The notes beneath the pieces are model-generated. The model worked only from the letters and a program-made list of their open reading frames with translations, did no database searches and was not told the DNA's origin. Made by a program: the position numbers and the translations under genes. From a virus, in the IMG/VR virus record IMGVR_UViG_3300027857_000022, positions 1-55,055 of that record: a stretch of DNA of 55,055 bases; one strand, written 5' to 3'. Shown here one piece after another: positions 44,083 to 51,990 of the stretch (its first letter is position 1; each line of letters opens with the position of its first letter).

Positions 44083-44750
44083 TATGCTCCTTTGACTATA
44101 TCGTCACTATCTAAGAGCCTCATCTTCCGTGCAGTGATCTCAGTCTGGACATCATCGCGAACCATCTTCACGACCCTCGGTTTGGCCTTACGCCTGTACT
44201 GCTCGGCTAACGTCAGCTTGGCCGTCATCAGCTGGGAACGTCGGAGATTCTGCCCGTCCACTGCAATGTCATAGGCAGAGGAGAGCGCCGCACCCCAGAA
44301 CTCAAGCAAGTCAGCAGATGCGAGATAGAGGTCATGCACACGTCCAGTAATGAAAACTGGAGGATACTGACCTGGAACCGTTGGTGATGTAAATTCCGTT
44401 GATGACGATTCAAACCAGAAATGCCCATTGATGAAATCACTCTCTGTGGGCGTGAGCACAATCCATGCTGCATGAGTTGATGTATTTACACCTTCGAGTA
44501 CGGCATCTGATTCAAACCACTGAAAACGCGAAAAATACTCGATAAAGATCACTGATGGCTGGTTATTCGTAGAAGCTGTGTTAATGATCGTCGGTGCTAT
44601 TCGCATAGGTTCGTACCGCACAAAATCCATATACTGATCACACGTATCTTGTATATCTTGATCCGCAAAGAACTGGCTTGCTCCTGATAGATCTTGAATC
44701 ATGAATCGTACACGTGAGATAATTTGTGACATACTTGCACGAACTGCCAT
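44082..44750 (-). CDS. head-tail adaptor protein
   Basis: A 222-residue protein: MSQIISRVRFMIQDLSGASQFFADQDIQDTCDQYMDFVRYEPM, then a beta part and a long helical end (LYLASADLLEFWGAALSSAYDIAVDGQNLRRSQLMTAKLTLAEQYRRKAK). The helical ring-forming layout (IISRVRxMIxD ... DIQDTxDxYxxxV) fits gp6/gp15-type adaptors that dock on the portal. AGGAGCGG precedes the ATG. Confidence 0.75.
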   Translation of the reverse strand: MAVRASMSQIISRVRFMIQDLSGASQFFADQDIQDTCDQYMDFVRYEPMRIAPTIINTASTNNQPSVIFIEYFSRFQWFESDAVLEGVNTSTHAAWIVLTPTESDFINGHFWFESSSTEFTSPTVPGQYPPVFITGRVHDLYLASADLLEFWGAALSSAYDIAVDGQNLRRSQLMTAKLTLAEQYRRKAKPRVVKMVRDDVQTEITARKMRLLDSDDIVKGA

Positions 44751-44761
44751 CTAATCCGCTC

Positions 44762-45160
44762 CTATCGCGTCTTCTTTGCGGTATTCGGAACGCCTTGATC
44801 AGCTTCCATCTTTGCACGCAGTTCCTGTAGCTCGTGCATGAAATTCTCACGCTCGGCTTTTGTCTGATCCAGCTCTGCACGCAATGCCGCCTCAGTGGAT
44901 GCTAGCTCAACGTTCTGATCTGGCACAACGCCCACAGGTCCATTGCTGTACATTGCATCTTCAGAGAGCAGCCGCTTGATGTGTGCACCTGGAACATACC
45001 CTGCAATTTCATCCTTCCCTGTGCGCTCATTCTTCATGTATTGCGGCTCAAATGGCACATACACAGGTGGGATGCTTCGATCAGGGAGTTGTATCCATGC
45101 TCCCGGAACTGGTTTTGTGAGCGGTGCAGGTGCAGGTCGCTCCTCTACTTCTGTTGTCAT
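44762..45160 (-). CDS. hypothetical virion-region protein
   Basis: A 132-residue protein with a Pro-rich head, a mid part (YVPFEPQYMKNERTGKDEIAGYVPGAHIKRLLSEDAMY) and a C-terminal coiled coil (TEAALRAELDQTKAERENFMHELQELRAKMEAD). The HIKRLL-EDAM segment resembles the HIKRLMLEGY of the next gene, so the two may be related. It lies between the capsid and connector genes. The role is unknown. Confidence 0.55.
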   Translation of the reverse strand: MTTEVEERPAPAPLTKPVPGAWIQLPDRSIPPVYVPFEPQYMKNERTGKDEIAGYVPGAHIKRLLSEDAMYSNGPVGVVPDQNVELASTEAALRAELDQTKAERENFMHELQELRAKMEADQGVPNTAKKTR

Positions 45161-45420
45161 TTCTTTGCTCCTCTCCTAGGTTTAGTTTCAGGCTCCTCTT
45201 TCTTATCAGACTCCTCGTCCGCATCTATATCATCCTCATCAGGATTGCCAGGCTCCTTATTTAGCATCTCCTCAACAACTGGCAAACGTGGATCTGCAAC
45301 GATCTGATAGCCTTCTAGCATGAGTCGCTTGATGTGATCTGGGTTGACCACGTAATGCGGCGTACCTGTTCCACCCATTGCAAGCCACTCTCCATCGGGA
45401 GTCATTGGCCGTATATCCAT
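45157..45420 (-). CDS. small acidic virion-region protein
   Basis: An 87-residue protein (MDIRPMTPDGEWLAMGGTGTPHYVVNPDHIKRLMLEGYQIVADPRL) ending in a strongly acidic then basic tail (DEDDIDADEESDKKEEPETKPRRGAKK). The DHIKRLMLEGY motif echoes the next gene's HIKRLLSED. It overlaps it by four bases. It is probably a small head or connector accessory. Confidence 0.55.
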   Translation of the reverse strand: MDIRPMTPDGEWLAMGGTGTPHYVVNPDHIKRLMLEGYQIVADPRLPVVEEMLNKEPGNPDEDDIDADEESDKKEEPETKPRRGAKK

Positions 45421-45432
45421 GCTTCCGTCCTT

Positions 45433-45852
45433 TTAGTAGTTGTTCTTCGGCAATTGGAACACGGTTAAAACGCCTGTTAAGCCAGTTCCGAAGTCTAGGT
45501 TGACCGAACCATCCAATTGTGCAAATCGCGCACTTTCAAGAGGTCCGACTATGCATCCACCTGATGCTGTGTGACAGACGACGGTCAAGTCTCCGATGCC
45601 AGATCGGAACGCGGGGCCAGGAGTAGCACCTCCACCAACCCCTGCGCGAACAATGACGTTCTTATCAGAACCTGCTGTATTAGTGATGTAAAGGAAGGTA
45701 TCACGCTCATTTGGCCCCGATGGGATTGCACTCGTTGATATCGGGATATTGACGCCGTTCGTGACCAGCGTGCTATTAATCGTAGTACCTGCTGGTATGT
45801 CGATGCCACCATTGGCAGTGAGAGCCGTTGGGCTTACGCTTGTGCGTGCCAT
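45433..45852 (-). CDS. head decoration-like protein
   Basis: A 139-residue protein: MARTSVSPTALTANGGIDIPAGTTI, DTFLYITNTAGSDKNVIVRAGVGGG, CIVGPLESARFAQLDGSVNLDFGTGLTGVLTVFQLPK. This beta-rich pattern recurs beside capsid genes in many siphophages and fits a capsid-surface decoration protein. It lies directly after the capsid gene. AAGGAGG precedes the ATG. Confidence 0.7.
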   Translation of the reverse strand: MARTSVSPTALTANGGIDIPAGTTINSTLVTNGVNIPISTSAIPSGPNERDTFLYITNTAGSDKNVIVRAGVGGGATPGPAFRSGIGDLTVVCHTASGGCIVGPLESARFAQLDGSVNLDFGTGLTGVLTVFQLPKNNY

Positions 45853-45864
45853 GATGCTTCCTCC

Positions 45865-46785
45865 TTATGGATGCTGTAGGTATGCAGCACACAGCGCATA
45901 CGGGCGGACAGTTTTCGCTCCGTAGAGCACAAGAGATTTCACGGCATCAGAGAAGCGGTATGGCGGTCGGTAGGCTTCCGTCTCGCTCAGACCTTCTGCT
46001 TTTGTCAGGGCCATTGGATGTCCTGCTAGGATCACGTCCTGTGAACCAGCAGCTCCTGTTGTGCCACCAAGATGGACAGCATTCAGGCTCTCGTAGACAT
46101 CGAAGCCTTCGATCTTGCCCAAGTAGGCATCGCTACTCATACCAGCGGAGGCATCAAGCTTTCCTGACAGGATGGTTTGACGGCCTGCATCGGTATTGAA
46201 GCTGGTGAAGCGGATGTCCTGGGTAAGATACGTTTTGATCCACGGAGGCACAACACACCAGCGCCCCGACTTGGGAACGGCTTGCTCAGTCAACTTCTGA
46301 CCCATCTGCACGATATAGTCGTAGGCGGTCGTGCCCGCGCCGACATTTGTGCTGGTAGGAACTGAGATAGTTTGGAAGCTGCTAGAGGAACCGATGAGGT
46401 TGGTTGCATCTGTATAGAAACCCGCGTAGTATTGATCCATCGTGAGCGCGAGCTTGTAGCCCGCCCACGAGATCATCTCTGCGTAGGCATCAGGATGTGC
46501 TTGTGCACGATCTACATCATCTATCGCGACGTTATAGTATTTCGCCTGTGATATAGTGAGCATTGTTTGAGCATCTGTCATGCTCTGCGGTGCGTTGATA
46601 TCGGTGTCTTTGGTGTAGGAGTATACAGTCACATCACCTATTGCATTAATTCTAACTGTATCCCCCATTTGCTTCAGTTCCCCTTCATAATCGCCGTTGA
46701 AGAGATTGCCGAAGACGAGGTTTACTCGTAGAGCAGCAAGGATTGTATCTGCCCATATTTGAGGTATAAACGAGTTGAGAGACAT
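45865..46785 (-). CDS. major capsid protein, P22-coat-like HK97 fold
   Basis: A 306-residue protein: FIPQIWADTILAALRVNLVFGNLFNGDYEGELKQMGDTVRINAIGDVTVYSYTKDTDI, AKYYNVAIDDVDRAQAHPDAYAEMISWAGYKLALTMDQYY, then YKTKGVPP-like loops and ending RPYALCAAYLQHP. The opening block (F-P-IWxxxIL, YEGE, GDTVRIN) follows P22-coat-type HK97-fold capsids. It has no fused protease; it follows scaffold and precedes decoration. TAGGAGATTTGA precedes the ATG. Confidence 0.9.
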   Translation of the reverse strand: MSLNSFIPQIWADTILAALRVNLVFGNLFNGDYEGELKQMGDTVRINAIGDVTVYSYTKDTDINAPQSMTDAQTMLTISQAKYYNVAIDDVDRAQAHPDAYAEMISWAGYKLALTMDQYYAGFYTDATNLIGSSSSFQTISVPTSTNVGAGTTAYDYIVQMGQKLTEQAVPKSGRWCVVPPWIKTYLTQDIRFTSFNTDAGRQTILSGKLDASAGMSSDAYLGKIEGFDVYESLNAVHLGGTTGAAGSQDVILAGHPMALTKAEGLSETEAYRPPYRFSDAVKSLVLYGAKTVRPYALCAAYLQHP

Positions 46786-46870
46786 TCAAATCTCCTATCA
46801 TCCTCTGCCTAACATCTCTTAGAAAGGTGCTAAGCACAAGATACAAAAGACGATCTATTCAATTGTTCGA

Positions 46871-47575
46871 TTAGCGTCTGATAATCGTGCCACCACCACG
46901 GACGAATTCGCTAATGCGTAGCTGCTCTTCAGGAGAGAGCGCAGCCCAGGCCTGCGGGCCGCCTTTCATGATTTGAGCAACATATTCCTTTGTGATTTGC
47001 TGTGGCCCGCTCGTTTGCGAGCGCGATGGATTGGTAGCACCGCCACTTGTCTGGACTTGCGGCTTGCCGACTAACCAAGAACGTTGCTTCACCAAATCCT
47101 TGAGCAGAGCGTCAATATTGGTTGGGTTGCCAGCATCGTCGTATTCAATGCGCGATCCATCAATGAGCTTGGATGCAGCATCAACATCGATGATATTGAG
47201 CTTGGATGCTTGCTTGAATACTTCGTTATTGATACGTGCTTCCTGTAGCTCTCTGAGCAACGCGCTATTCTGGGATTGGTGTTCGGCTAATTGTTGCTCA
47301 AGTTTCCGACTCGCGGCCTCACGCTTCTCAGCATCAGAGAGCTTTTCAGTTTCTGTGCGCTCTTTGAATGTCTTCAGTTCGTTGTGAGCCGCGTCAAGCT
47401 CTTTGAGTCGCTTGCGTAGATTGGCAGACTCTGAGCGTAGTTTCTTGGCTTCTTCAAGAGAAATCGTTTCGCCTTCGCCCGCCTGGGGTTCTGGTGTGGT
47501 GTTTGTGCCCGCCTGGGGCTGTGGATCTTCAGCATTTCCCGCCTGGGGATCAACTGGAGGGGTTTGTTCTGCCAT
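46871..47575 (-). CDS. scaffolding protein
   Basis: A 234-residue protein: an acidic Pro/Gln-rich head with three QAG repeats, a long coiled coil (LEEAKKLRSESANLRKRLKELDAAHNELKTFKERTETEKLSDAEKREAASRKLEQQLAEHQSQ in its regular heptads), then FKQASKLNIIDVDAASKLIDGSRIEYDDAGNPTNIDALLKDL, the GP20/DUF4355 scaffold signature. It ends with an arginine-rich tail (VRGGGTIIRR). It lies before the capsid gene, and assembles then leaves the head. Confidence 0.88.
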   Translation of the reverse strand: MAEQTPPVDPQAGNAEDPQPQAGTNTTPEPQAGEGETISLEEAKKLRSESANLRKRLKELDAAHNELKTFKERTETEKLSDAEKREAASRKLEQQLAEHQSQNSALLRELQEARINNEVFKQASKLNIIDVDAASKLIDGSRIEYDDAGNPTNIDALLKDLVKQRSWLVGKPQVQTSGGATNPSRSQTSGPQQITKEYVAQIMKGGPQAWAALSPEEQLRISEFVRGGGTIIRR

Positions 47576-47602
47576 AACTATAATTCATCCTTTGCTACGT
47601 TG

Positions 47603-47923
47603 TCAAGAGCCCGCAATCCGCTTGAGTGAATCCGGAGCATCTTCTTTCATTTGACCATAATACCTGATAAGTGCCTTTGCTGCTTTTTTCTTTTCGGCTG
47701 GTGGCGCATTGACACCACCACGTCCGCCCGCAAGTGCAGCCGCAGCAGCATGCACAGCATTTCTATTCACATTCCCGTTGGTATCCTTGACAGGAAGCTT
47801 ACACTTCGATTGCACTTTATCCTGTCCTGACGGATTTAAATCTATAAGGCATGCACTACAATACGCTTCAGTGCTAGAATACTGACTAGCACTTCCATCC
47901 CATGATGAATCTGAAAAGCCCAT
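47603..47923 (-). CDS. DUF6582-like small protein
   Basis: A 106-residue protein: AYCSACLIDLNPSGQDKVQSKCKLPVKDTNGNVNRNAVHAAAAALAGGRGGVNAPPAEKKKAAKALIRYYGQM. The Cys-bearing CLIDLN ... CKLPV ... AV-AA-A-LAG-RGGV pattern resembles a domain seen next to head genes or prohead protease in phages, where it is of unknown function. AAAGGAGC precedes the ATG. Confidence 0.6.
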   Translation of the reverse strand: MGFSDSSWDGSASQYSSTEAYCSACLIDLNPSGQDKVQSKCKLPVKDTNGNVNRNAVHAAAAALAGGRGGVNAPPAEKKKAAKALIRYYGQMKEDAPDSLKRIAGS

Positions 47924-47924
47924 G

Positions 47925-48116
47925 TTATGCTCCTTTTACTTTCTTTACACTATGATGCGCTACTTTCTGGACAGGCTTTGCTGTGTATATTGCTGTCTTC
48001 TGGTTCGTAGCTTTAGCCTTTGCCACTGGTGCCTTGTGCGGCTTGGGTACAGACACGTGAGGCGTCTTGACATGCGGAGTCGTGACGGATGCACCCGACT
48101 TCTTATGCCAGGTCAT
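47925..48116 (-). CDS. basic Lys/His/Pro-repeat protein
   Basis: A 63-residue protein (MTWHKKSGASVTTPHVKTPHVSVPKPHKAPVAKAKA then KTAIYTAKPVQKVAHHSVKKVKGA). TPHV and PH-K repeats give a strongly positive chain. GAGGAGGCAAATC precedes the ATG. It lies between the morphogenesis and scaffold genes. It could coat packaged DNA or, with the poly-His protein, contribute metal or pH-sensitive contacts; both are inference. Confidence 0.6.
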   Translation of the reverse strand: MTWHKKSGASVTTPHVKTPHVSVPKPHKAPVAKAKATNQKTAIYTAKPVQKVAHHSVKKVKGA

Positions 48117-48423
48117 GATTTGCCTCCTCTCTACTCTTAACAGCTTCAGAGATACGAGTGACTAGCTCTTGCTTGAGAGTAGTGTTATCGGACATTTCGC
48201 CTTCTGGTAGGTTAGTTATATTGAGCAAGATTCTTACTCGCAATTTAGGTCTTCCAATGAATGGCTTTACAGAGATATTCTCAATAGACTCAACACGAAG
48301 ATGTTGGCCTTCTAATTTGGAGAAAGGCCAGACTAGAGCCTCTTCTAGCACGGCAGGATCCTCTACGAGTTGCGGGTCAAGTTCAAGACTGATATACTTT
48401 TGTGAGCTTTCTACAACTTCCAT
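48103..48423 (-). CDS. hypothetical protein, head region
   Basis: A 106-residue protein (MEVVESSQKYISLELDPQLVEDPAVLEEALVWPFSKLEGQHLRVESIENISVKPFIGRPKLRVRILLNITN), mixed strands and helices, no family. AAAGGAGGCAAGTAG precedes the ATG. Its 3' end overlaps the basic-repeat gene by 14 bases. The role is unknown. Confidence 0.55.
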   Translation of the reverse strand: MEVVESSQKYISLELDPQLVEDPAVLEEALVWPFSKLEGQHLRVESIENISVKPFIGRPKLRVRILLNITNLPEGEMSDNTTLKQELVTRISEAVKSREEANHDLA

Positions 48424-48594
48424 CTACTTGCCTCCTTTCTTTGGTGACATCGGTTTCTGCTGTGCTGGTGGCACTGGTTTCGTTGGAGCTGGCTTGTTTT
48501 CCTTCAGCCGTTTGTCAGCTTTTGTTCCTTTGCTGGGGGGTCCACCACAGAACATCAGTAGTGATAGAGCAACCACAGCGATGATTTTTCCCAT
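48424..48594 (-). CDS. small Pro/Lys-rich membrane or lipoprotein-like protein
   Basis: A 56-residue protein: MGKIIAVVALSLLMFCGGPPSKGTKADKRL then KPAPTKPVPPAQQKPMSPKKGGK. The hydrophobic head ending in Cys16 with Gly after it resembles a lipobox, though the Phe before Cys is atypical. The Pro/Lys tail could cross the cell wall. AAAGGAGAAATGAACA precedes the ATG. It is odd among head genes; spanin-like or exclusion roles are possible. Confidence 0.55.
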   Translation of the reverse strand: MGKIIAVVALSLLMFCGGPPSKGTKADKRLKENKPAPTKPVPPAQQKPMSPKKGGK

Positions 48595-48597
48595 TGT

Positions 48598-48888
48598 TCA
48601 TTTCTCCTTTCTAATGCACTCTTGTACCATTTCACAGAAAGTACCTATGATGCCACTGCACTCAGGCTGATTCAGAATTTCGAGAAACTCGTGAATACTC
48701 GAGCCTCTTTCCGCTCCTGTGATTTCAAGGTGTACATTACGCTTCTGATCTTTGCACAAGAGATATAACGCCTTCAATGCATGGAAAATTGCACGTCGTT
48801 CACATAACTCATCTGAACATCCTGCTTGTTGAGATTCCTCTAAACTACGTTGAACAATATTATAAATAATAGGCAAGTCAATGGTCAT
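48598..48888 (-). CDS. hypothetical helical protein
   Basis: A 96-residue helical protein (LPIIYNIVQRSLEESQQAGCSDELCERRAIFHALKALYLL, ILNQPECSGIIGTFCEMVQECIRK) with five Cys but no zinc spacing. The ribosome site is weak. It is transcribed with the head genes. No family is recognised. Confidence 0.55.
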   Translation of the reverse strand: MTIDLPIIYNIVQRSLEESQQAGCSDELCERRAIFHALKALYLLCKDQKRNVHLEITGAERGSSIHEFLEILNQPECSGIIGTFCEMVQECIRKEK

Positions 48889-48891
48889 ATT

Positions 48892-49125
48892 TTATCCATT
48901 TCTGCTTGCTTGTACAACTTTAAGTATATCTTGCGCATTTCTACGCTGTTCACGCCACAGCTTGACAACTTGATCCATCGAGTCCGCATCAATCACCTGA
49001 GTGATGGTCGTGGTAGGGCCAAGTTGGATTGCGACGACCAGACCTTGCGGGATGATCTGTATCCCGATATGCGGGAACTGCGGTGGCTGGTGCGGCGCTC
49101 AGATGAGCGGGATTGGTTGTGCCAT
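48892..49125 (-). pseudogene. morphogenesis-region gene with in-frame TGA at codon 9
   Basis: AAGAAAGGATACATAAC leads to an ATG (49123-49125) reading MAQPIPLI, then TGA (49099-49101), then an open frame of 68 codons (APHQPPQFPHIGIQIIPQG, LVVAIQLGPTTTITQVIDADSMDQVVKLWREQRRNAQDIL) ending at TAA (48892-48894). The downstream protein looks genuine and resembles short virion proteins with the same Pro-rich start and Ile-Thr-Gly-Pro strand, yet has no start codon of its own. Options are stop read-through, recoding, a recent mutation or a sequencing error. TGA ends many other genes here, so the whole genome is not recoded. Confidence 0.65.
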
Positions 49126-49126
49126 G

Positions 49127-49477
49127 TTATGTATCCTTTCTTAATGCCAGTATTGCATCTGATAGCTTTCTGTATCCTTTAAGTACCGCTTGCCATACCT
49201 TCTGCTCAGTATCGTTTCTGTATCCTTTGCTACTGAAAGTCCCGTCTGGGTCGGCTAAATTGAGCGCGGCACCAAGCGATTGCATACGAGCGTCTACCTC
49301 GTCAAGATCTCCATACGTACCATTGATACCACGATAGATCCGATAGGAGTTCATTATGCTGTCAATCGGAATACGCGTATGAGCTATGTCATCTGACATA
49401 TCAGGCGTTGGGTCTATCATCACGTGTAAGCAGTCAACACCCTGATGCTCTATAATCTCGTATCTGTGGTCACTCAT
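49127..49477 (-). CDS. hypothetical protein, head region
   Basis: A 116-residue acidic protein (MSDHRYEIIEHQGVDCLHVMIDPTPDMSDDIAHTRI, SYRIYRGINGTYGDLDEVDARMQSLGAALNLADP). AAGGAGAGAAAGA precedes the ATG at 49477; the upstream frame is antisense overlap. It sits between the head-morphogenesis and scaffold genes. No family is recognised. Confidence 0.6.
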   Translation of the reverse strand: MSDHRYEIIEHQGVDCLHVMIDPTPDMSDDIAHTRIPIDSIMNSYRIYRGINGTYGDLDEVDARMQSLGAALNLADPDGTFSSKGYRNDTEQKVWQAVLKGYRKLSDAILALRKDT

Positions 49478-49488
49478 TCTTTCTCTCC

Positions 49489-50256
49489 TTATGCTGTTAC
49501 TAATCGTTGCTGACATCTGCAATTCGGATGTGAGTCCAGATCCTCTGAAATATCGTGTACGCTTCCATCCATCGATTTGCAGAAAGGACACGCGCCTGCT
49601 TGTGCTACCCATTGCCACTGTTGCACGTCATTCTGCTGAGCCGTCAGTGACCATGCATCTCTGTAAGCATTCATCTCCTCAGTTCTCGATATCGTGAGCG
49701 AACGAAAGAGACAGATGAGCAGAGCAGCCATGATAGCACGGTCTATCATATCCGGCTGCTGGCCTATGGAGACACCTGCTATCAAAGCCTTGCCTACTCT
49801 ATCACTGGCTTCCTCTCCGAAGCCATCCATCAGATCGTCTATCGGCTTACCTTGCTGAGTGTAGCCTATGATCTTGCCAGCAGACAACGGAGGCGTCTTG
49901 ATCGTGTGAGCAGGTGCGACGGTTGCCAGTTGCGCATGAGCTGATTGCAGACCGAGCCCTGCACCGTGCGTTTGTGCTGTGAGTACCTGAGCCTTGGCAT
50001 TGCCTCCGAAGCTGTTGACTTGGCTCTTGACCAGATGCTTAACATTGCCTAGCTTATCGCCAGTATAGAGCCAGTGCAGAGGGACAGGATTGTCGGCAGC
50101 TTTTGCCTCTCCGATCTGTTTCAAGAGCGGCGTAATGTGCGGCATGACAACCAAGAGCATATGAGCATGAGCCGAGCGAATTGCTTGGGCTGTATGTTGC
50201 TCCAAAGTGATGAGCCTCTCACGATAGGATTGTACGATTTGACCAAGGCTTATCAC
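49489..50256 (-). CDS. MuF-like head morphogenesis protein
   Basis: A 255-residue protein. The C-terminal half holds SLTISRTEEMNAYRDAWSLTAQ, WQWVAQAGACPFCKSMDGSVHD and DSHPNCRCQQRLV, the R-T-E...CPFC...HPNCRC signature of Phage_Mu_F/SPP1 gp7, with a Cys/His metal site. The N-terminal half is helical (HAHMLLVVMPHITPLLKQIG). The GTG start (50254-50256) follows AAAGGAG. It lies after the portal, as usual, and aids capsid assembly; some are cargo carriers. Confidence 0.88.
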   Translation of the reverse strand: MISLGQIVQSYRERLITLEQHTAQAIRSAHAHMLLVVMPHITPLLKQIGEAKAADNPVPLHWLYTGDKLGNVKHLVKSQVNSFGGNAKAQVLTAQTHGAGLGLQSAHAQLATVAPAHTIKTPPLSAGKIIGYTQQGKPIDDLMDGFGEEASDRVGKALIAGVSIGQQPDMIDRAIMAALLICLFRSLTISRTEEMNAYRDAWSLTAQQNDVQQWQWVAQAGACPFCKSMDGSVHDISEDLDSHPNCRCQQRLVTA

Positions 50257-50570
50257 TCTTGCTCCTTTGGCAGTTCAGTCATGTCTGGGATAGACTCGAC
50301 CTTTTCTTTCAATGACCGATAATATTTGTCACCACAGAAGTGATAACGAGTAGAGTGTTCTACCAAGTCGTAGGCCCAACGCGCTATGATACTCTCCCAC
50401 TCTTCACGCCAATCATCTTGGAACGGCGTTCTTACCTCTACAATGCTTCCCTGGAGAAGTTCAGCGAGAAGCGCCTTTGCAAAACCCTGGAATTGGGTAT
50501 CCCTACTCATTTGTGCTGCAGATGGCCGTAGATGCTCAATAATCCAATCTCTCATTCTGTCTTCATTCAT
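50253..50570 (-). CDS. hypothetical protein between portal and MuF genes
   Basis: A 105-residue acidic helical protein (DRMRDWIIEHLRPSAAQMSRDTQFQGFAKALLAELLQG, WREEWESIIARWAYDLVEHSTRYHFCGDKYYRSL). The ATG at 50570 overlaps the portal stop; an ATG at 50582 is also possible. It may be an assembly accessory. No family is recognised. Confidence 0.6.
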   Translation of the reverse strand: MNEDRMRDWIIEHLRPSAAQMSRDTQFQGFAKALLAELLQGSIVEVRTPFQDDWREEWESIIARWAYDLVEHSTRYHFCGDKYYRSLKEKVESIPDMTELPKEQE

Positions 50571-51987
50571 TCCCCATGCCATCCTTCTGTGCTATCTGGC
50601 TATCCTGCTGTATTGCCTGTTGAGCTTGTCGTACTGGTGGCAGGCCTGTGCCATTTGCATAGTTCTGCATCTTCTGCTGATCCTCTGCTTGACTCTTCTC
50701 TGCCTCAGCATCAGGATCGAAACCAGCACCCTGAATGAGCGTCGCATTCGAGACACCAAGCTGTTGCCAGAGAATAGCCGTTTGAGCAGCAGCAAGATCA
50801 TCTACAGGCAAAAGATTCTGCCAATGTAGATCTATCGAATAATCTGCATATTCTTCAATCGAGAGCTTGCCACACAGAACAAGCGCTGCTCGTGACAGCT
50901 CCCGTATCAGCTTGCCATAGAGTCGCTGCTTGAGGATCGTCTTCTCGATGATAGGTTGGAACAAAAGTTGAAGTGCTACACCTGAGATATTGCCTTTGGG
51001 AAGATCGACCAGCCTACCAAGGGCAACTGCTGGGATACGGCTTTGCTCATCCATATCTGAGCGAAGATCGGCCACGACGGAGAGCAGGCCCGTAAAGTTT
51101 TCCATCGCCGCGATCTTCTCGATCTTGGCACTCTCCGATTGCAGGACGATGAGATTGTCGATATCCATCTTGATCTGCGAGGCGCCTATGCCACTGGCCC
51201 ATGTGACGGGATGCCCGTGGTACTTTACTACGCGTGAAATGTTGGACAGAATAAAGTTGAGCACCTTGTTCATCTCAATCAGATCTTGCGTGAGATCCGG
51301 TATTCCCCAGGGCTCATTCGGATTGGGTAAATTCTGACAGGTAAAGATCGGCGCAAACGGATAGGGCCAGTCTTGTGGCGTACCGTCCTGCGACCATGTG
51401 CCGTTATCGCCTCTACGAGTATAATTCGTGATTGTCCATGTATCTTCTACGTCTTTCTCACCAAGCGCGTACAGATCATTCCTTGGGTCCACACGTGCGA
51501 TGATCTGCCTCTTCTGCATGTGCGTATTGACCGGATATTCGATGATATAGGCGATGTGCAGTTCGCAGTCGTCGGGAAGCGTGATAATACGCAAGAGCAT
51601 CGGATCGAGGATGACCATACGCGGTGGCACGCCGTCTTCTGATGGGATAAGCTTCACGAATGGCTGGCCACAGACGCCGCCATTCATTGCCAGCTTGGTA
51701 AGCGTCGTCATCTTGTCGTCGTCGTCGCCCCAGAAACTGTCTAGATCCTCTTGGTCATCGCACTCGATTTTGAGCGTCTGACCGAAGAGAAAGCTCACAC
51801 CCTTATCGACGATCGGCGCACATCTGTTCGACTTCACATTGTCATTTGGCTGGTCTTTGGCAACTTTGAGCGGGTCCTGCAACTCACCACGATACGCCTT
51901 CCACGCTTGCTGCATGCACTGGCGACGCTTGGTGTCGGCTTGTGTTGCAGGTGCCTCTGCTAATGTTTGGGCTTGTGTGGCTAGCAT
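50563..51987 (-). CDS. portal protein, SPP1 gp6-like
   Basis: A 474-residue portal. The N-terminal wing (AWKAYRGELQDPLKV, NRCAPIVDKGVSFLFGQTLKIE), the stem-type segment (EPWGIPDLTQDLIEMNKVLNFILSNISRVVKYHG), then FTGLLSVVADLRSDMDEQSRIPAVALGRL and the C-terminal crown match SPP1 gp6 (Phage_prot_Gp6). Length is normal. It is the dodecameric channel for DNA packaging and ejection. GGGGGAATAGCAC precedes the ATG. Confidence 0.93.
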   Translation of the reverse strand: MLATQAQTLAEAPATQADTKRRQCMQQAWKAYRGELQDPLKVAKDQPNDNVKSNRCAPIVDKGVSFLFGQTLKIECDDQEDLDSFWGDDDDKMTTLTKLAMNGGVCGQPFVKLIPSEDGVPPRMVILDPMLLRIITLPDDCELHIAYIIEYPVNTHMQKRQIIARVDPRNDLYALGEKDVEDTWTITNYTRRGDNGTWSQDGTPQDWPYPFAPIFTCQNLPNPNEPWGIPDLTQDLIEMNKVLNFILSNISRVVKYHGHPVTWASGIGASQIKMDIDNLIVLQSESAKIEKIAAMENFTGLLSVVADLRSDMDEQSRIPAVALGRLVDLPKGNISGVALQLLFQPIIEKTILKQRLYGKLIRELSRAALVLCGKLSIEEYADYSIDLHWQNLLPVDDLAAAQTAILWQQLGVSNATLIQGAGFDPDAEAEKSQAEDQQKMQNYANGTGLPPVRQAQQAIQQDSQIAQKDGMGNE

Positions 51988-51990
51988 GTG

